Below are positions 53,601 to 60,959 of a DNA stretch of 64,000 nt, piece by piece. The stretch is from Hofstenia miamia. Lineage: Eukaryota > Xenacoelomorpha > Acoela. The notes beneath the pieces were generated by a model. That model had not been told where the DNA came from. It did no database searches and saw only the letters and a list, made by a program, of their open reading frames with translations. Positions within the stretch are counted from its first letter, which is position 1. Each line of letters opens with the position of its first letter. Location of the stretch: positions 660,222 through 724,221 of the forward strand of contig SCFE01000110.1 in assembly GCA_004352715.1 (NCBI GenBank). Reading direction: 5' to 3'. A program made the position numbers and the translations under genes.

Positions 53601-55264
53601 CTTGATGTCTTTGTTAATGCATTTAAAAGGACAAATGTTAAATACATCTTCAAAAATTTCTCTTATCTTTCAATACACAGCTGGTATTCTTTTCTCAAGG
53701 GAATAGTTTTCAAATTTATAAGCATCATCTATCAGTTTTGCCATTTTTTAGAGTATGCTGTTGTAAGTAATAATTGACATACTTGCTCTATTTCAAATTG
53801 ACTGCACTGATGATGCCTCGAAGAAGTTATGCTTGCATGTTGTGCTGACTTTCACTTAAGTACACCTGAAACACATCTGCTTTTGTTGGGAGCATGCTAT
53901 CAAGAATATTACAGGGCTGCCGAAAATGACACTGAGCTGACGGACTAGTGACCATGTTGTGCATACCCAAAATATCGAAAATGTTTAGGCTTTACCATAG
54001 AAAAGCAATTACCAACAAATATAAATACAGTTAATAGAGTAATTTAATATATTTATAAGTTTCTTAGAATAATTCCAGTAATTTTGCTGCAGTCTATTTG
54101 GGATCAGTCTCAATGCCAAATGATTCTTCCTGCGAATAAATATTACACACATATTATACACAAATGCTTATTAGGTCAAAATATAGCTTCTAAGACCCAT
54201 AATGAAGAGAAAGAATTGTTCACCCCACCCTACAACTTACACTAGTTATGTGCCAATAGAGTTTTTTAAAGTCGCAACCACCTTTCAAAAATTGCTTTCT
54301 TACCCATGCCCACCTGTACCCGCAATTATTTATCAGTACCCGCTCATAGCCAAAAAATAAATTTGGTTGCTGTTATAAAATTGGGAGCAAAACTTGCGTG
54401 CCTTATACATGTTAATTTTTTCAACAATTATTAAATTTAAAATATATATAATGACGGCTGAAAAAGCTTACCCGTACCCGAAAAAATATGCCTACCGACC
54501 TCAGCCGCGAGTATGGATGGGTAAAACCGGGCACCAGCGAGTTTTTAGTAACAAATATATATATATGTATCAGGGCTTTCAAAGTTTGATGAAAATGAAG
54601 TTCAAAAACGAAATGCACATTTATTAGACTAATGTGTCATTAAATATACATGTAGCAATGAGGTAGGCTAAAAACACATAATGTAGGTTTTACCTATATT
54701 TTTGTACAATATGAAGTATATGTAGTAGAACATAAATCAATCATACACAGTAAACTGTTTATATAGAAAGAAAATATGACTTTTGTACTTATTGCATAGA
54801 GACATAATTAGTAAATGCCCCTGTGACTTAAGAATCTTGAAATATATCTTTAATCCAGGTTAATTAAGAAAACAGAGCAGCATACATGTGTTCATGATAG
54901 TCAAAAGTTTGCAAATTGCGTTCATTGTTAGCTTAATTATCAAACGTACTAAATGAATTAGTCCCAGAGTATTACTTAAATGAATAAATTAACGAAGCCA
55001 TTATTAATGCCTGTCAGAGGTTTTCATTTTCAATATTAACAGTAATTCTACATTTACTACATATTTTAAAAATATTGGGGATATATATATANNNNNNNNN
55101 NNNNNNNNNNNNNNNNNNNNNNNNNNNNNNNNNNNNNNNNNNNNNNNNNNNNNNNNNNNNNNNNNNNNNNNNNNNNNNNNNNNNNNNNNNNNNNNNNNNN
55201 NNNNNNNNNNNNNNNNNNNNNNNNNNNNNNNNNNNNNNNNNNNNNNNNNNNNNNNNNNNNNNNN

Positions 55265-55298
<34 letters not shown>

Positions 55299-58200
55299 GG
55301 CATCGGTGAGAAATCAGCATGCATTCCTACTAATCTATATTATCGAAGTTTCGAGTTATTGCGTGGATGGGCCGATGCTACAAATAATTAACTAACTCCT
55401 CCTACTATTATACCCTATCCCAATAAAAGTTAAAAGTAAACAAGAGATCGCGTTAGGTAAGAGTGGCCACACTCGGCCGACCCGATGCAGGTAACCTTTT
55501 AGAAGAGTCGTATAAGCTAGAGCCCAAATTAGATTAAGAAGTAAGAAGCCCTAACTCTTGGGTGAAAGTGCATTTCTCATCACGTGAAATTTAGGTGAAA
55601 GCAATAATAACGATTTTCATTACGAATGACAAGCAGTACAAAAGCCCTAGCCGTACACCTAACCTAGTTAAAGGGACATGCCAGTCAATTCGTCCACTGT
55701 CTGAGTGCCCTTTAATATCGCAGTTTGGGAATTATAAACACATATTTTAATAAAAGAATAAGTCAAAGAAAATAAAAGTAAAACGAATTTACTGAGAATA
55801 AACTGAAGAGAAATAAATGAACAATACTCGGATATATATACAAAAATTAACCGGTATCAGTAAACAAATCATACCGTAGAAAATATAGGCAAACAGCTGG
55901 CAGGTACAAAATCGGTTTCTGCTACAATTTTACCGCAACTCAAAATTAGCAGAAATTTAATCTAAAACATAAATAGCACCGCTTCATTTCGCCAAATTAC
56001 AATTGAATAAATTCGTAAGATTAATATTGGAATTGCAATAACTGAAATAATAAAAGTTCCAGCAATGTCATTATGCCACAATATTTCATCGGGCTCTATA
56101 TTAGTTCTATGCCTAAATGAGTCAGGAGATATGGACACAACGCAAAAATTAAACAAGTAGGTTTTACCCAAACAAACCCAAATTCTACTGAGTTTCTATG
56201 TGCTTCACCCAAGTTAAAGTTGTTTCAATATATTAGACATACAGAATGAAGTAAATGAAGAACTATATAAATAGTGCTAAAATGTCAATGTTTTTATACT
56301 GAAATCTAAAAAACAAATAATATATCGCTTCTGAAAAAGTAAATACATCTTTCGATAATCCACCTACAGCTATTGTCCAGTCCAGAGATGGAAGCTGTAC
56401 CCTCAATTTGCGATCACTTCCCGACAAGTGAGTACCGGCTTCATCACATTGTAAAGTACCGGTTTCGACCACTTTACCTGGTTTCACCGTATTCATAGGT
56501 TCAATTCTCTTTTGACCGGTTGTGACTGGTATTGCTGTTTCGGTCAGCTTTTTTCCACTATATTATGCATTTGTAGTTGAAAGAACGTGTACTGAACGCA
56601 TGCGCATTTAAGTTATGCATTTACCCTAAATATCTTATTATTCATTTAATGGCACAAACAAAATAATCGAAAAAAATCAACCAATGCTTTTAATGTGTCT
56701 CTGGTCACACCGTTCAGCTAATTTAGACTGAGGAAGGTTGTGTGAAAAAGGTTAGTAGATCACATATGCAATTTACTAACATTGGTCAAGTTGGCACTTT
56801 TTTTGAATAAATACAAGTGCATAACGTAATAGTGCAATTGTACTTTGAATATCGATTCAGGGGTATAAATTCTGTACTAAGAGCTCTAAAGGATATAAGT
56901 ATCTAAACAATAACATCATATTTAATCGTAACTCTCCATTAAACTTTTACCGTTATAGTAATGATTTAGATCTTATGGAAACTGTTAGTAAACATGTCAT
57001 TGCCCACTGTGCCTTTAAAGTCGCAAACCAATAAGATTTCTGGATGGCCACAGGCGTTAAGCTCTGCTTATTAGTTAAGCTTAAAATTAAGATTCAAAAT
57101 CATCATCATCGATGTTTGAAAGTAATCACAGCATGCCATTAATTCTATTATGTCTATTAGGGAATAATTATTTACATAGGATTACCAATATTCAAACAAA
57201 ACATGTGATTATAATTTGCAACATTAAAAGCATTGGGTGATTTGTTTCGATTTTTTGGTTTGTGTCTTTAAGTGAATAATGAGATGTTTAGCGTTAATCC
57301 GCAAGCTTAAACACGTATGCATTCAGTACACGTTCTTTCAACTGTACAAATGCATAATATAATGCAAAAACGGATCGAAACAGCAATACCGGTCAGAACC
57401 GGTCGAAAAGACAATTGAACCTATAAATACGGTGAAATCAGGTAAACCGGTCAAAACAGGTACTTTATGTGAGGACTGGTTAAAGCCGGTACACACATGA
57501 GGCTGACTTGGATACCGGTCCGCACATCACAGTTCACCGGTCAGAGGTGAGCGGAACCGGACCGTCGTGCATGGTCGCCAATTGAGGGTACCGCCACAAT
57601 CTCTGCGTTGAATCTGAATTTCATATATGGGGAATATTGAATAATTTTGAGCATTGCAGGCGTGGAAATAATATCTTAAGATGGCTAAATTTTAGGCTTC
57701 GAGAAATTTGCTTGAAAATGTGGACGAAATGGGTATTTATTTTAAAGATAGAATATAGTTTAGTGTTAAGAAAGTGTTTTCTATTTTTTCCTTCATAATA
57801 TCCAGTAAAAATAAATTGATTAACTAGTATAATCATTAAAATAAGTTAATGCATTTCACTCTGCCTCTAAATATTTGCAAAACTCAAAACAGTTTTTTAT
57901 TAATGGCTGAGCACTATTGCTATTTGTGTATTAAAAATAGCATTCTTTTTAATTCCCAACACACACACCGATAATTGAATTATGCATAATGAACGTTAAT
58001 TCCTCGTACAGTGTACTAAGGGTTTCTTAATTTAAATTTATCATTGTAAAAGGAATTACAAAAAGCATAAGGTGTGCAAAAAAAATTAGATGTTAGCTTT
58101 GTAAAATCTCATTCTGAAGAACAAAGGAAACTCTAAAATGTCAATGATAAGTGAGCCAATAAGGTTTCAAACGCATTAAGAGGCAGCGCCGTATTTGTTA

Positions 58201-60920
58201 GAATTATTTGACTTTCTTGAGAGTGAAGTGCACGCATGGTTGTGTAGAAGCATTTTGAAAGCGAAGAACACTAGTGGTTGTAAAATAATTTACCAATCTT
58301 CAAAATTCTTTTTATTTTGTACAAAGACATCGATTGCTTCACACTTCATGATTTGTTGTAAATTTAAAAGAAAAGGAAAGCTCAGCTGCAAGAAAGATAC
58401 CACATTACGTGAGTAATCAGTAGACAATCATTAGAAAAAGAAAAGTTTTACATAGAGATAGATTTCTTACTTTTTTTATTAAAGTTTTATTTCTTGCATA
58501 TAAATAGCAAATATGTTATATTGAAACATTGCAAATATAACAAAAAATATCAAATTTAGTCAATATTAAACACCTGGACATACCAATTGCAATTGGACAT
58601 AAGTTCACTCCACAAAAAAGAATTATTTCAGTAAAGTATAACTTTCTTTTTATGAATCACCATAATTATTGTTATTATATGATAGTATTTAAATGAAAAC
58701 AAATAAAATTTATCTTAATTATTTAGATCAAATGATTGGTCCAAAATCTACTGAACCGCCCTCGTTTTTCATTGATACTCTCGAAAATATATATCTCAAT
58801 GTTTCCTATCTCCAAAGGTAATACATTGGGAAAGTTTTTAATTTCCTTACAACATTTAGGCAAAAAATTAAGGCGTTTAAAGATCATATGCGAATGGCGT
58901 GTGACTGTGACCTGCCAAAGAAGTTAAATACCCGTTTGGTTGAGTACTTGTGTGGACATGCCTGTGTAAATAGACAACTATTTTTCGAATGGTTTATTTT
59001 TTTATGATTTATATATGAAAAAATTCTAATATTACAGTGCAGTACATGTTACCATATCCAGAAATTTGGAACATTGTTATTGTGGGGCAAATTTGGGGCC
59101 TAATTTGTTGGAATATGAATAGCTCCAAGGAAAAAATTAACAATATTTAAAAAAATTCTAAAGACATGTTTGGTCTTTAATGTTTTCTTTATGCAATTTC
59201 GAACATGTCAGTATTTACTGCTTAATAACAAAACTATCTTACAAATGGATTTTCTTTATTCGAATTCTAATGAAAAATTGTTTAAATTTTCTCGATATTA
59301 CTTACAATGCAAACTTACTATAACAGACTTGGAGTTGAATTATTACTAACAGTTTTTATTACTATTCCTATTCCAACCTGCTTGTCAATCAGTTGTTTGC
59401 TAAATAGGAACATAGGACTGTTTTTCAAGCAGATAGTTCAATTGTTCCAGTTCTGCCCATTTGATATTTTTCAGAGCCCACAAGAAAACTTTGCCATCAT
59501 CCTCTTAAGCAACATTTAAAATTTTAAGTTTAGAGACTTCTTTTGTTTTGATATTTAACAAATTTTAAATATCAGCTCGACGGTATTATATGCCGTTGTT
59601 TTACAAATTCCAGGTCGATGGTGGCTAGTATGGTTATGAAATTAACACCAATTAGACCAATTTTGGCCATATTTATCTATTTTTGCCAAAGCAATTTTTC
59701 AAGTTTTCTAATTTTCAAAATCGCCATGTATCCATGTCATTATTTTGTACAGTTTTTTAATCCGTATTTCTATAATTTTCATATTTTTAGCTCAAATAAT
59801 TGTCCAATGGGTGATTATTGTACAAATAAACGCTTTCAAAACGTAAGAATTTTATATTTTAATAATGCATTAGTAAGTTTCACTAATTAATGAAGCTATT
59901 TTCCTAAATTTATCTATAGGGCGGACCAATTATAATCTGTCGGAATAACGTTTTATGCGCATAAATAAATAGAAATTTATACTCTACAAAAATGAATTCT
60001 TTTTACAAATTTTAAATATTCAAGGAACTTATACAATAACGAGTATCATACATATAATTAAAACTCAAACGCCTTACCTAAATGAATGCTGATCTTTTCA
60101 TTTTTTCTGAATTACCTTAACGTTTGTGAACGCCATTATTGTTTTCATGTGAATGGAAAAATTAAAAGAAAAAAATTGCAATCTTTTAAAGTAATTTAAA
60201 TGATATTTAATTTTAAAGTATATTTTTTTATAGAATAATAAATAGGCAACAATAAAAAAATGTTTATATTGGCTTTATTATATTGTGTATTGGTTTTTTT
60301 AGTTGCTCATTAAACTGTAATTAGATTAATAATTATTCATATACTATATAATAATAATCATATTCAGAGGCTTTCATGCTTTTCACTTTAATATTCGTAT
60401 AATAACCTTTATATTATTTATGACACTGAATTATGTGTTATACACTTGGGAAAAAATCGAATTTTACTTTATACTGCCTACTTAAATTTTTAACGATTTT
60501 TTTCGTCATTGAATTGCTCGTAATATTATTAAAAACCATAATTTTAATTAAATTAAATAAGGTATTTTTTATATAATTCCATTTTTAGAATCATAAAACG
60601 CTTTCATAAAAAATGGAAAATTTAAGATATTTCATTTTGATCTGTGGAGAGGTTTTTTTAGTATGAAATTTTTTTGTTATTTTTTCCTTTTTATAAAAAA
60701 GTTCATCCATTTCCACCAGGGTAGGTAAACTTTTCCAAAAAAATATTTAAATTTATCAACCTAATATACGTATATACATATACGGGCTTTAGATAGTATG
60801 GTTTTTTAAACAAATTTTTTTGGTCCCGTATTCAGCTCTCTCCGTCACAGTATCTAGCACCCGTTTAGATTTTTTTGTATCCATCACCTTGTAGATATCT
60901 TAAAAATTTGTTTTCAAAGC

Positions 60921-60959
<39 letters not shown>

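Noticed and set aside
58327-58408. Possible extra exon reading SHFMICCKFKRKGKLSCKKD with donor gtgagt
   Set aside because: It looked like an AWS start, but the true AWS exon is 58860-58991. It enters in phase 0 while the chain needs phase 1, so including it would break the frame.
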